A DNA stretch of 64,000 nt from Pycnococcus provasolii (taxonomy: Eukaryota > Chlorophyta > Pseudoscourfieldiophyceae > Pseudoscourfieldiales), in assembly GCA_049487715.1 (NCBI GenBank), contig CP150568.1:1-64000 (forward strand), given 5' to 3'. The number at the start of each line of letters is the position of its first letter. The stretch's first letter is position 1. The position numbers and the translations under genes were made by a program. Shown piece by piece: positions 28,057-37,400 of this stretch. Under the pieces are notes generated by a model. The model did no database searches and was not told the origin of the DNA. It saw only the letters and a program-made list of their open reading frames with translations.

Positions 28057-29070
28057 TCACGGCTTCTTGCCCCCTCCAAAGAGGTTGTCGAAGACGCCTT
28101 TTCCTTTCTTCGCGGCATTCGTTACCGCCGACCTTGCTGCCGCGGCATTCATCAGCACGAGCTCCACGTCGGTGTCGTTCGGTCTCGTATTCGAGGTCGA
28201 TGTTCGCGTCCATGTCTTACCTTCGTTGGGAGACTCTGCGAACGTTGCCCACGTTCCGCTTTCGCACAGTATAGCAGCACGCACGGTCTGCCCCATGAGC
28301 GGAAACGGCAAAGCCGCCTCGACGGGGAAATAAGAGTACACAGGCGACATAGTTTCGTCGAGCGCCTTTTTCTCCTCGTCATTCACGGGCGAGCCGTCAA
28401 GAATGACGACGAGATTTGTCAGCGAGCGTCCTTCCTCTCTCCTTGCGCCAGACGCCTCCTCCAGCAGTGCGAGCGCCTCATCCTTATCCTCAAGGAATTG
28501 TGACGGCGTCCAACCAGCCATGACAAGCACCGCAGGTGGCGACAAGTCGTCAGCCGCACTTCCCTCCCCCGCCGCGTCGCTGAACGCAAGCGCGTTGACG
28601 TCGTTTGCGAGTGACGACGGCACGTCGTCGAGAAATCGCTGCGCCGCTTCGTTGGTGCGAAACAGCACGAGCGCGTCGACGCCACGTGTTAGTATGCACT
28701 TTTGGTTGTCTTCGTCTGGGAGGAGTATGCGCGCGACGACGTCCGCGACAGCCTTCGGCGAGCTATCTCTAAGTGGAAGTTCCACCGACACTCTCAAGTT
28801 TTGCTTTGAAGTGCAATCTGTCGCCAGCAGTCGTCGTGCCGACGATCGCGCAAGAGCGAACGAAGTCGGCGGCGTGCCGATATTTTCCGCATCAACAAGT
28901 GATTTGGATTCCTTACTACGACCCGACTTCTTCTTTCCTCGACTGCTAGACTTGCTTTTAGGCTGCGACGAGGACGAGGACGAGGAGGGTGCAGCACCGA
29001 ACCCCTTGGACGAGCAGTGTACGCTATGAAAGGCGCGTGACCTGCAAGGCGTGGAAGCGTGCGCGGACAT
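28057..29070 (-). CDS. Putative plastid DUF1995-type protein
   Basis: Length 337 residues. The N-terminus is Ser/Lys/Arg-rich with few acidic residues, consistent with a plastid transit peptide. Then come LRVSVELPLRDSSPKAVADV, a helix/strand alternation and a PAVLVMAGWT segment, with LVVILDGSPVN and PVYSYFPVEA towards the C-terminus. This order (RxxVELPxxDxSP ... VLVxAG ... FNP/FPVE) resembles DUF1995 proteins such as plastid LPA3, but the match is from memory and moderate. The tail is Gly/Lys-rich (NLFGGGKKP). Divergent from a plastid fibrillin (176 bp), which fits a plastid role. Confidence 0.65.
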   Translation of the reverse strand: MSAHASTPCRSRAFHSVHCSSKGFGAAPSSSSSSSQPKSKSSSRGKKKSGRSKESKSLVDAENIGTPPTSFALARSSARRLLATDCTSKQNLRVSVELPLRDSSPKAVADVVARILLPDEDNQKCILTRGVDALVLFRTNEAAQRFLDDVPSSLANDVNALAFSDAAGEGSAADDLSPPAVLVMAGWTPSQFLEDKDEALALLEEASGARREEGRSLTNLVVILDGSPVNDEEKKALDETMSPVYSYFPVEAALPFPLMGQTVRAAILCESGTWATFAESPNEGKTWTRTSTSNTRPNDTDVELVLMNAAAARSAVTNAAKKGKGVFDNLFGGGKKP

Positions 29071-29246
29071 GGACGTGGGGGTGAACCAAGCAACAAGGAT
29101 AAGATTTGCCGACTTCTGGATTATTCGGGGTTGGGACTTGCATGCGGAGAAATCAGTCCAGCCAACCCCGAAATCATCATCGGAATCTCGGAAATCTTCG
29201 CCCTATCTGAATCTCTTTCCTCTCGCACCCCTTTAGCACAGCTTCG

Positions 29247-29981
29247 ATGGCGTCGGCGGCGTTGCCTCGCGTTGCCTCTGTCCACGCACCGATGCTCGCG
29301 CGTCCGAGGGTACTCACGGGTCCTCGCAGCAGAGCAGGAGGCGTTCGGGGGGTCAGGGCCGCCTCCTCTGCTGCCTCAGTCCTCTCTGCCGAAAAGAAAC
29401 AGCTGCTCGCATACATAGACGAACACGGACGAGGCATATTCGGGCTCCCGCGAAAGGTGCGCGAGCAAATCGACGGCGCCGCGCAGGCGCTCGAAGAACA
29501 CGGCGCCCAGAACGCGTCTATGGGAGGACTGCCGAACGCACCTATGGAGGTTTTCGACGGGGAGTGGAGGCTGCTGTACACAACCTTGGAAATCAAGGGT
29601 CTCGCCAAAACGCGGCTCGGACTTCGGGGCATGGTGGAACTCGGTGAGCTGTACCAACACATCAATATCGGCGGCGCACACGCAGATACCATCGCAACGT
29701 TCTCAATACCAGGCTTAGGCGCGGAAGGACGGCTGACAGTTTCGGCTTCGTTCGAGGAAGAGGGACATGCCGAAAGCGCGAGCGAAGCACGGCGATTTCA
29801 GGTGCAATACACGGAAAGCACGCTCGAGCCAGACGCCTTGGCGAAGGTTTTCGAGGCGAACATGGACCTGCTGTTACAAACCTTCAACCCGGAAGGTTGG
29901 CTGGACGTGACATACGTCGACGCCGACTGCCGCATTGGACGTGACGACAAGGGACGTTTGTTCGTGCTAACAAGATGTTAA
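29247..29981 (+). CDS. Plastid lipid-associated protein (PAP/fibrillin family)
   Basis: Length 244 residues. A transit-peptide-like N-terminus (MASAALPRVASVHAPMLARP, Arg/Ser/Ala-rich) is followed by helix AEKKQLLAYIDEHGRGIF, then the PAP beta-barrel: MEVFDGEWRLLYTTLEI, LGELYQHINI, YTESTLEPD and the closing strand GWLDVTYVDADCRIGRDDKGRLFVL. The last is the classic fibrillin ending (L..TYLDE..RI.R...G..F). Fibrillins bind lipids at plastoglobules and thylakoids. Clear evidence of a plastid. Confidence 0.92.
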   Translation: MASAALPRVASVHAPMLARPRVLTGPRSRAGGVRGVRAASSAASVLSAEKKQLLAYIDEHGRGIFGLPRKVREQIDGAAQALEEHGAQNASMGGLPNAPMEVFDGEWRLLYTTLEIKGLAKTRLGLRGMVELGELYQHINIGGAHADTIATFSIPGLGAEGRLTVSASFEEEGHAESASEARRFQVQYTESTLEPDALAKVFEANMDLLLQTFNPEGWLDVTYVDADCRIGRDDKGRLFVLTRC

Positions 29982-30024
29982 ACATGTGCAATCTTCCTTA
30001 TTTTGTTTTTTTTTCTACAAACGA

Positions 30025-30789
30025 TCACCTTTTTTTCGTGTTCGCGTTAGTTTTGTCCGCAGCGACTGGTGCTGGAGTGTTCGATGCGAGGCTCAGGTAG
30101 AAGTTCCAGAACACGCCGCAACAGCTCATGTACAGCACCTGGTACGGCAACGGCACGACGGAGAAGTTCACGGCGGCTGCGGGCACCCAGAACTTCCAGC
30201 CATTCAGCATGGTCGGCACGAGGTCGTGCTTGATTTTCGTCTTAGTGGCGTCCCACCTCTGCTGCATGGTTCCCAAAGACGGCGTCGTCATGTTCGTCCA
30301 CGTGAAGACCGTCACAAGCACAGTCGGCCCGAGCATGATTTGGTTCCAGACGAGCTTGTTGGCGAAGTGCGCCAAGTTGGTCTTGATGGGAAACTGTCTG
30401 TCGAGAAAGGCGTACCAGTAGTGCTGCATGGGTCCGTACAGTAGTAGTCCGAATCCTCCCATGCGCGCGCTCCGAGCGACTTCGAACGCCGGTTTCTTCT
30501 TTGCGTCTGTTGCCTTGGAAGCCTGCACCCCTTGTGCGATGGCGTCACCGAGCACGGACATGGATCCCGCGGTGACGGCGGACTTGCCCAAGGAGGAGAT
30601 TCGCGCCGCCAAGGTGGACGACGCCGCCGCCGAAGAGGATGACGACGACGACGACGACGCAGCCATGATGACTGACGAGGCGCGCATGAGCAGACGCGCA
30701 CTTTTGGAGCCACCACCGAGGAACCGGCCACCATTACCGCCACCGCCGCCAGCGCCGCCAGCGCGGAACACCGGACGCCAAGCGGGCAT
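30025..30789 (-). CDS. Mpv17/PMP22 family membrane protein
   Basis: Length 254 residues. A long Gly/Ser/Ala-rich N-terminus (about 75) precedes the family core: SVLGDAIAQ, RMGGFGLLLYGPMQHYWYAF, KLVWNQIMLGPTVLV and the signature WKFWVPAAAVNFSVVPLPYQ ending VLYMSCCGVFWNFYLS. Four membrane helices are expected. Members are organelle inner-membrane or peroxisomal proteins; the N-terminal extension might be a plastid or mitochondrial presequence. Tail-to-tail with the fibrillin gene (43 bp) and head-to-head with the ubiquitin fusion. Confidence 0.93.
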   Translation of the reverse strand: MPAWRPVFRAGGAGGGGGNGGRFLGGGSKSARLLMRASSVIMAASSSSSSSSSAAASSTLAARISSLGKSAVTAGSMSVLGDAIAQGVQASKATDAKKKPAFEVARSARMGGFGLLLYGPMQHYWYAFLDRQFPIKTNLAHFANKLVWNQIMLGPTVLVTVFTWTNMTTPSLGTMQQRWDATKTKIKHDLVPTMLNGWKFWVPAAAVNFSVVPLPYQVLYMSCCGVFWNFYLSLASNTPAPVAADKTNANTKKR

Positions 30790-30853
30790 GCGGGGAGAAC
30801 AGAAGAGTGGAACCCAAAAGCAGACAAACCGGCGGGCTGATTGAAGATTGAAC

Positions 30854-30874
30854 TTAGGGGTTAGGGGTTAGGGG
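30854..30874. repeat. Telomere-like TTAGGGG repeats in divergent promoter
   Basis: Three tandem TTAGGGG heptamers lie about 65 bp upstream of the Mpv17 start and 175 bp upstream of the ubiquitin-fusion start. A pyrimidine-rich initiator-like stretch follows towards the ubiquitin ATG. Confidence 0.8.
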
Positions 30875-30925
30875 AGTGGCGGCCTGGTTGGGCTGTTGGG
30901 TCTCTTTCTCAGGAAGTAACCTTAA

Positions 30926-31528
<603 letters not shown>

Positions 31529-31831
31529 ACTCGACTTTTCCAACAACAAAAACAAACGAAAAGACGATTAAAAAAAAAAGGAAACTGCGCGCGCGAGACA
31601 ACTCGACAGTTAGTCTTGGTGTTCGTGCGTGTCCTCACGTTGTAATACATTTCTCCAAAGATTCGCTCACTGAACAAGTTGAATGTACTTCACTTCGTCC
31701 GACGGCCGCCGGATGAGGGGGAAAAGAAACAATTACTTCACGTTAAAAATGTGTACTGAGCTCACGTCGCGCGCGAAAACACGCGCGACGTTGCGCTGGT
31801 TTTCTTTAACTGCGTGAAACGGGTTCTTAGC
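31529..31831. other. Convergent spacer, ubiquitin fusion / MORN protein
   Basis: 303 bases with no ORF of merit. A poly-A run sits at 31570-31580. The palindromic CACGTCGCGCGCG / CGCGCGACGTTG sequence at 31764-31796 could form a hairpin. Confidence 0.35.
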
Positions 31832-32389
31832 TCACATTTGGCACGTAAGACCAGGTCCGCTTCCGTTGTAGAACTGTAGTTTGGATAATGTTTTTGTGGC
31901 GTTGGGGTTTGCGTTGGGTGAGTATTCGCCAAGTCCAGTGCACAAAGAGGCAAAGCACGTCGCGACTTCATTACGCACCTGTCCTTTCCACAGGTGCGAC
32001 TCCTTGTCTGTGTACAGTCCGTCGAGTCCGTGCATACGGCTGTCCTGCCACGGCCCGACGTACTTGGACACGCCGTCGGGGAAGGTGTACGTTCCCTGTC
32101 CCATGTACTTGTTCTCCGCGAACTCTCCCGTGTACATGGCGCCTGATGCGAACCTGAGCGTTCCCGCTCCGTGCATCTTGTCGTCGAGCCACTGTCCTTC
32201 GTACGAGTAGTCGCCTTCGATGTAGAGCCCTTGGCCTTGTCGGATACGCCGCTCCTTGGGCTCCTCTCCATCCTTCACCTCCGCCTCCGGGTCAGGCGGC
32301 AGGACGGCGTACTCGCCCTCGTAGGTCGCACCGTTCTCGAAGAAGAACTTGCCTCGCAGCGGCTCTTCCTCGGCCGCGTCGTCCGCCAT
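31832..32389 (-). CDS. MORN-repeat protein, two exons
   Basis: Coding parts 32389-31979 and 31873-31832, 150 residues after removal of a 105-base intron. MORN units: FFFENGATYEGEYAV, YIEGDYSYEGQWLDDKMHGA, LRFASGAMYTGEFAENKYMG, YTFPDGVSKYVGPWQDSRM and, only after splicing, HLWKGQFYNGSGPGL. MORN repeats bind phospholipid or act as structural platforms. Small MORN proteins of this shape are common in flagellar axonemes and basal bodies, so a flagellar role is plausible but unproven. The intron has no stop and is a multiple of three, so both forms are readable. Confidence 0.85.
   Translation of the reverse strand: MADDAAEEEPLRGKFFFENGATYEGEYAVLPPDPEAEVKDGEEPKERRIRQGQGLYIEGDYSYEGQWLDDKMHGAGTLRFASGAMYTGEFAENKYMGQGTYTFPDGVSKYVGPWQDSRMHGLDGLYTDKESHLWKGQVRNEVATCFASLCTGLGEYSPNANPNATKTLSKLQFYNGSGPGLTCQM
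31874..31978 (-). other. In-frame 105 bp intron in MORN gene
   Basis: On the coding strand it starts GTGCGTAATG and ends CTACAG. Splicing is phase 0 and rebuilds a MORN unit (WKGQ + FYNGSGPG). Retention would insert 35 residues without a stop. Confidence 0.8.
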
Positions 32390-32860
32390 CGCTTCTTCTT
32401 CTTACCTCTTTAAGGCGAGGTACTTACTACTACGATAGTGAATGACGACGCGGAGTGGGGAGTCGTTCGTTGGGTCGGGACCCTCCTTATAAGCTCCCTC
32501 CCGAGAGGCGACGAGACAGCGCGAGGGAAGGTGGGAGGGGAAGCAGGTGGTGGCCCCGAGGAACAAGGCCAGACCACCACAGGAGGAGGACAGGGCAACG
32601 ACAAGAACGGCAAGACGGCCTTGAGAGTAGTACTACAGACAGTGGTACATACCCACCACCTTGACCAGAAGGACCACCACCACCACCGGCAGACCGGTCA
32701 GGCATCAATCAGGTCGGCCCTTTTGCCAACCCCGAACTAAAACACTGAGATGAATGATTCGGGGTTATTGCCCCTAGGGTTAGGGTTAGGGTTAGGTCTA
32801 GGGTTACGGTGAGCCCGAGTCATTTTTCCTCCCCTCCCCACCATCACCCGTGGTGTGGCC
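32390..32860. promoter_or_regulatory. Divergent spacer with telomere-like array, MORN / mS26-like
   Basis: At 32776-32807 there is AGGGTTAGGG-type sequence, about four TTAGGG units, 54 bp before the mS26-like ATG. A TACTACTACGATAG motif at 32426-32439 is shared with other divergent spacers. A CCACCACCAC run occurs at 32670-32690. Confidence 0.5.
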
Positions 32861-33538
32861 ATGGCGGCGTGTTCTTTCTTTTATATGAGTCAGTCTCTCC
32901 GGCTCTGTGGCAGCTCTATCGCCTTCCCTCGCGCGATCAACGCCAAGTGCCTCTCGCACTTCGAACCTGCACACGCCGCCTGGGGAACGCGAATACGAAA
33001 CCTCACGCACTCGCACGCGTACTGCACGCCCACGGCGCTCTCAGAGTCAACGAACGAACCCGACCACCTTGACCCGCGCATACCCGTGCCCACGCCACCC
33101 ACGCCCCAACAGGCGAGAGAACGGGCAAAGGCGTACGCGAGAGAAAGAAACAAGTACAGAGAGGGGGTATCCTTACTGAGGAAAAAGTACAAGCTCGAAA
33201 TCGCGCAGGTGGAGGCGGACAAGGAGGCGTTCGCAAAGAGACGAGACGAACTGCGGGCACAGAAACAGGCCATCAAAGACGAGGAAAGGGCGAAGATCAA
33301 GGCGCTGAACGTTGCCAAGCACGAAAAGATGGTGGAGGAGCTCAAAGAAGCGAAGGAAAGGCGCATCGCGAACGCCGTCGAGAGGACGCGACGCTTGCAG
33401 GAAGACAGGACTGTCGCAGATGCTCATAAACAGACGACGGTGGCAACTCGGGCAGAGCAGTGGATCGACAACGAAGAAGAACTCGAAGACGCCATCACAC
33501 GTGCTATGGAAAATCCCGTGCCACTTGGTACAACATGA
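32861..33538 (+). CDS. Possible mitochondrial ribosomal protein mS26-like
   Basis: Length 225 residues from ATG 32861. An Arg/Ser/His-containing N-terminus of about 60 residues, poor in acidic residues, could be a mitochondrial presequence. Then a proline stretch, and a long charged helix (RERAKAYARERNKYREGVSL to about 200) that ends EQWIDNEEELEDAITRAMEN. That pattern, a basic coiled coil followed by a short 'N-x-EELEx-I-x-x-A-x-x-N' helix, resembles mS26/Pet123 small-subunit proteins. The resemblance is by eye and the family is poorly conserved; any coiled-coil organelle protein remains possible. Confidence 0.6.
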   Translation: MAACSFFYMSQSLRLCGSSIAFPRAINAKCLSHFEPAHAAWGTRIRNLTHSHAYCTPTALSESTNEPDHLDPRIPVPTPPTPQQARERAKAYARERNKYREGVSLLRKKYKLEIAQVEADKEAFAKRRDELRAQKQAIKDEERAKIKALNVAKHEKMVEELKEAKERRIANAVERTRRLQEDRTVADAHKQTTVATRAEQWIDNEEELEDAITRAMENPVPLGTT

Positions 33539-33597
33539 CAGAGTAACTAAAGAGATCGTTTACTACAAAATAAATACAGTACAAAACAAAGCGTTTT

Positions 33598-35931
33598 TTA
33601 TAAGCGGTAACCTCCCAGCTCTTCCAGCCACGCGGCATCAATTGCCACGGCGTCTACGAGTTTAGCGGCGTCGTCGCCGCCGCAGAACACCGCGCGGCAG
33701 ACGACGCACGCGGGTGGCGTCGGATTCGCATCCTCTTCCACACCCTCCTGCGCAGGAAGGTACGCCTCCACACCACCTCGTACCGTGCGATAGAGTGATC
33801 GGGCGCCGCCGCCGCCGTCGCTGACGCGCTCGACGATCGTCGCCGCCGAGCCAAGGAACCCCGCGGCGAGAGAGCGCTGCACCTTACGCACCGGCGCGCC
33901 AACGCCGCTTGCCAGGGGTGTTGCCGAGTTGCCGCCCGTCGGTGGTGCGAAGTTCACCAGAGCCTTAAGACGACGACGCAGCGGTGCGCGGGCGAGCGAT
34001 GCCCTGCGGAAAACGTCCGTGCGAATTCCGTGCACTTCGCAAAACGCTGCCTGTGCCCTGGAATTCACCTTGTCGCCGCCGCCGCCGCCTCTGCTTGCAC
34101 CAATGCGGTCGAATGCAGCAAACACGTTAAGCGCTGTGAGAAAGGCGCCTTCTGCTGCGGCAAATTTACCGCGCCGGCGCATACGTTCGGCGCGCGCCTC
34201 ACGTCCCGCCCGACGAGGAAGCGGCGTCCAGAAGGTGTTCGTCGCCATGCCCGCCGTGCCGCCACGCATAAGCTCCGCGTACACGCACGCGATCGCGAGC
34301 ACCTCCTCCACGCAGTCGTTTTCCACGCTCGCGATCAGCGCCCTCGCCATGGGAACACTGAGCGGCGGAACGAGCTCCGCGAGTGGCACGCCCACGTCGG
34401 GTGTCAGGCGCGCCTGATCGTCAATCGCACCGAGCAGGCGCAGTTCCTCGAGAGCCTCGGCAACAGCGTCTGGGTGCGGCGACGCGCCGGGAGGGAACGG
34501 GATGCTGGCAAGGCGCGTCACACCCAACGACAGCAGGCGAAGCAAAGGTGCGGCGAAGTCGCCGTCAACACCCACGGCATCCGCGTCCGCATCCGCGGTA
34601 ACCTCCGCGCGTGCCAAGGGCAGCGCGGCGCTCAGCGTGCACAGGCGGTAGACGGCTCCACCAGGTGGGACGAGCGCCGCGCGTCGTCTCATCTCCAGCG
34701 CGCTCGCCGCGGCGACGCCGTCGATGATTGAGGAAATGCCGCGACGTGGCATTGCCGTGAGGCGCCTCGAGAGGCACGCGTCGACGACGAAGCGCACGCG
34801 CGTGAGCCGTTCGAAGCGACGGGCGCGCACCATGCTTGCGCTCGGAACGGCGGCAAATATCACGTGTCGAGTCGGTTGCTTTGATCTTGCATCTGACGAC
34901 GTGTACACCGCCGAGCTTGGCGGTGCGGGAAGGCTGGATGCCGCGCAGTTAGAGCACGTCCATGCGGACGCGGCGAGGCTGTGATCACCCGACGCGTCGC
35001 AGAGCACGCGTGCTTGCTCGCAGTCTTCGTCGCGTGGCAGAAAGACGAGAATGTCGCCGGTGGCAGAGGTTGCGTGCAGCCTCCTCGTGGCGTCCACGGC
35101 GGCATTCACGTAGTCCGCCGCAGGCTCGCGCAGGTAGAAGGATGGCGGATCCGCGCCGAACGCCGCATCCGGGTTTGCCGCGCACATGACGGCGTGGCTG
35201 AGCGCGCCGATGCCCCCGTGCCCTCCTCTCCCGAAGCCTCCACCTCCGGTGCTGCTCGCTCCCGCCAAGTACCTTGCAAGAGGTGCAGCTCTTGCAGGGT
35301 CGTCTGCGGTGGCAACCACCAGCTTGAGCGGCGCTGTTCCCGCCGTCGCCTTTGCCCTGCTCGCCAAGAGTTTACGCATGAGCGCGAGCACGAGCGCGGC
35401 GTTCGGACTCATCGTTCCGTTCGAGGCGTTTGCGTCGGCGCTCGTGGCGTCGACGTCGACGACGACCGCCTTGACATCCTTGAGCATAGGATCGGTTGTT
35501 AGGAGTGACGCCAGCACTTCGTGTGTCGTGAACGCGCACTCGCACTTTGACGACCTTGCTGCCGTTGGTGGCGTCGGCGACGGCGACGGCGACGTGAAGA
35601 AGGAAGCGGACGACCTTTCGATGACGCGGCACGAAACGCGCCCGTCGAGTCCACCCACACCCGTCCCTGCTGCCGCCGCGCTTGGCGTGTCGTGCAAGGA
35701 CGACAGGGCCCACGCGCGTGCGTCAGTGTCGCATGCGACTATGCACGTTCCTCCAAAGTTGGCCGCGATCAAAGTTGCTAGGGTTGCCATGGCGTCATTG
35801 TTATCTTGAGGTGAAGCTGCTGCTGCTGCCCAGGGCGCGTTGGCCATGACGACGACGTCGCAGCTGGCTAAGTGAGCTCGGCACACCGAAGCCATGCTGT
35901 TCACCGGGGATGCCGCCGCCGCCGCCGCCAT
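33598..35931 (-). CDS. DEAH-type RNA helicase homolog with eroded catalytic motifs
   Basis: Length 777 residues from ATG 35931 (an upstream in-frame ATG at 36087 lies in non-conserved sequence). The order of the DEAH/DHX fold is visible, but motifs are lost. Walker A (GETGSGKT) reads ANAPWAAAAASPQ, DEAH reads VVVDVDATS, SAT reads ATADD, and QRAGRAGR reads AAASALEMRRRAA. Retained parts: GDILVFLPRDEDCEQA (motif IV region), PPGGAVYRLCT, the winged-helix/HA2 region (VAEALEELRLLGAID, PLSVPMARALIASVE, VLAIACVYAEL) and the OB-fold end (AIDAAWLEELGGYRL). It cannot hydrolyse ATP by the usual mechanism, so a scaffold or regulatory role is inferred. It is unusually Ala-rich. Confidence 0.75.
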   Translation of the reverse strand: MAAAAAASPVNSMASVCRAHLASCDVVVMANAPWAAAAASPQDNNDAMATLATLIAANFGGTCIVACDTDARAWALSSLHDTPSAAAAGTGVGGLDGRVSCRVIERSSASFFTSPSPSPTPPTAARSSKCECAFTTHEVLASLLTTDPMLKDVKAVVVDVDATSADANASNGTMSPNAALVLALMRKLLASRAKATAGTAPLKLVVATADDPARAAPLARYLAGASSTGGGGFGRGGHGGIGALSHAVMCAANPDAAFGADPPSFYLREPAADYVNAAVDATRRLHATSATGDILVFLPRDEDCEQARVLCDASGDHSLAASAWTCSNCAASSLPAPPSSAVYTSSDARSKQPTRHVIFAAVPSASMVRARRFERLTRVRFVVDACLSRRLTAMPRRGISSIIDGVAAASALEMRRRAALVPPGGAVYRLCTLSAALPLARAEVTADADADAVGVDGDFAAPLLRLLSLGVTRLASIPFPPGASPHPDAVAEALEELRLLGAIDDQARLTPDVGVPLAELVPPLSVPMARALIASVENDCVEEVLAIACVYAELMRGGTAGMATNTFWTPLPRRAGREARAERMRRRGKFAAAEGAFLTALNVFAAFDRIGASRGGGGGDKVNSRAQAAFCEVHGIRTDVFRRASLARAPLRRRLKALVNFAPPTGGNSATPLASGVGAPVRKVQRSLAAGFLGSAATIVERVSDGGGGARSLYRTVRGGVEAYLPAQEGVEEDANPTPPACVVCRAVFCGGDDAAKLVDAVAIDAAWLEELGGYRL

Positions 35932-36532
35932 CGAGGGAGGAGCATGAAACGAACGAACGAAGTGTGACACCGCACATGAGGAGGGGACATGAAACCAAAC
36001 CCCGAAACCAAACCCCGAAACTAAACCCCGAAACCAAAAAAATTCGGGTTTCTGCATCCAGTGAACGGTCTGTCTGGCATCTCTCACCTTATTTTTTTAG
36101 AACTCTTGTCAAGCCCTGGCAAGTTCTTTGCGGCACCAACATGAACATGGCCTTCCCCACGTACAGTATTCCAAGAGGGATTCCATAAAGCCCAAGGGGA
36201 GTCTCCACCTGGCATCTGCGAGTGAACTCAGGAATTCCTCCGATACAGTACCTCTTCGTCGTTCAGTGCTCGTGCAGTCGTGCTCGTGCAGTCGTGCTCT
36301 GCTCGTGTCCGCCAAGGCCTCGCCAAGTCCTCGCTGGCTAAACTTTACCTAGAGGTGTCGCGGGAAGGGTTCCCAGTAGTAGGCCTCACCTTGCCCCCTT
36401 TCTCGTCCTCGTTCCCTTCCCGTAGTTGGGTGCAGGTCAGCAATCCCCGTTGCCCCTTGCCCCTAGCAGAGACCAACTAAGCCGTTAAGGCCTTCCCTTG
36501 TCTTGTGTTCCCGCTACTTAAGGTACTGTACC
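35932..36532. promoter_or_regulatory. Divergent spacer, pseudohelicase / EF-hand protein
   Basis: 600 bases without a gene. A short tandem of AAACCCCGAAACC-type units lies at 35994-36037, a telomere-like variant. A GTGCTCGTGCAGTCGTGCTC repeat is at 36270-36300 and CTACTTAAGGTACTG at 36514-36528, just before the EF-hand ATG. Confidence 0.4.
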
Positions 36533-36902
36533 ATGGACGCTGAAATCAAGGCGAAAGAAGACGCGGAGTTCGAGCGAACGCTGCAGAACCTCTGGACCGC
36601 GTGGCTGAAGGAGTACGACACCGACGGCAGTGGAACCATCTCGCTCGAGGAACTCAAAAAGTTTGCGGAACTCCCCGCGTACACAGGCAGCGACTCGTAC
36701 ATGCAAACGCTCCACGACTGGGCCAAGGGGGCAAACGAGGACGGCTCGCTCGAGGAGGCGTTCAAGGGGGTGGATACCGACGGAAGCGGGGAACTCGAGG
36801 TGCGTTCTCACGTCTCAACGACCACGTGTACACGTGCACGACACGCGTGGTAGGATTCGAAAAAGCACGGCTCACACGCACAAACCACACCCGAAATCAC
36901 AC

Positions 36903-36938
<36 letters not shown>

Positions 36939-37034
36939 CACACGCACACACGCACACACGCACACACACGCACACAGTTTGAGGAGTTCAAAAAAATGCT
37001 CGCGGAGGACAACGAGGAAGGCGAAGAAGTATAG
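36533..37034 (+). CDS. Small two-EF-hand calcium-binding protein, two exons
   Basis: Exons 36533-36799 and 36978-37034 give 107 residues. EF-hand loop 1 is DTDGSGTISLEE, preceded by helix NLWTAWLKEY. Loop 2, DTDGSGELEFEE, is interrupted by the intron after GELE and completed by exon 2 (FEEFKKML). Both loops have Asp/Asp/Ser-or-Gly/Glu at the coordinating positions, so both should bind calcium. The C-terminus is acidic. It resembles a calmodulin half or CML protein; the partner is unknown. Confidence 0.88.
36800..36977 (+). other. 178 bp intron carrying CAA and CACGCA microsatellites
   Basis: Starts GTGCGTTC and ends CACACAG. A (CAA)n tract at 36904-36937 is followed by (CACACG/CA)n to the 3' splice site, so the polypyrimidine tract is replaced by CA repeats. 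Splicing is phase 0 and completes EF-hand loop 2. Confidence 0.88.
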
Positions 37035-37051
37035 GATGGAGCTGAGACTGC

Positions 37052-37245
37052 TCATTCAGTCATGTAATAGAGAATTAGCTTCGTCCAACGGTCGTCCACT
37101 CACACCACTCAGCGGCGCCACTCAGCACCGGGTTTGTACAAGCCGCTGGTGATTTCGAGGCTACTGTGAGGCCGCTTTTCGCTCGCGTCTGGCGTGAGAG
37201 ATCCACTTGCGCTTGTTGTCGCTGTTGGTCGCCTCCAACCATATA
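37052..37245. repeat. Two-copy dispersed element, copy 2
   Basis: Collinear with 21284-21492 over about 190 bases. Shared blocks: CATTCAGTCATGTAA, CTTCGTCCAACGG, TCACACCA, GCTGGTGATTTCGA, CGTGAGAG, TCCACTTG and TCCAACCATAT. It lies between two convergent genes, as copy 1 does. Confidence 0.8.
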
Positions 37246-37400
37246 TGAACACGACGGCTGAAGAGAGTCACACTTACTACTCAACCTACCTAGAGTCTTG
37301 TCACGTTGTCACGGAAGTTGGCATGGAAGAAACGCCCGCGGTCGGTTCGTATACAAAGAACAAGGGTGTGAACATACTTACATAATAGGGAAGGAGGCAA

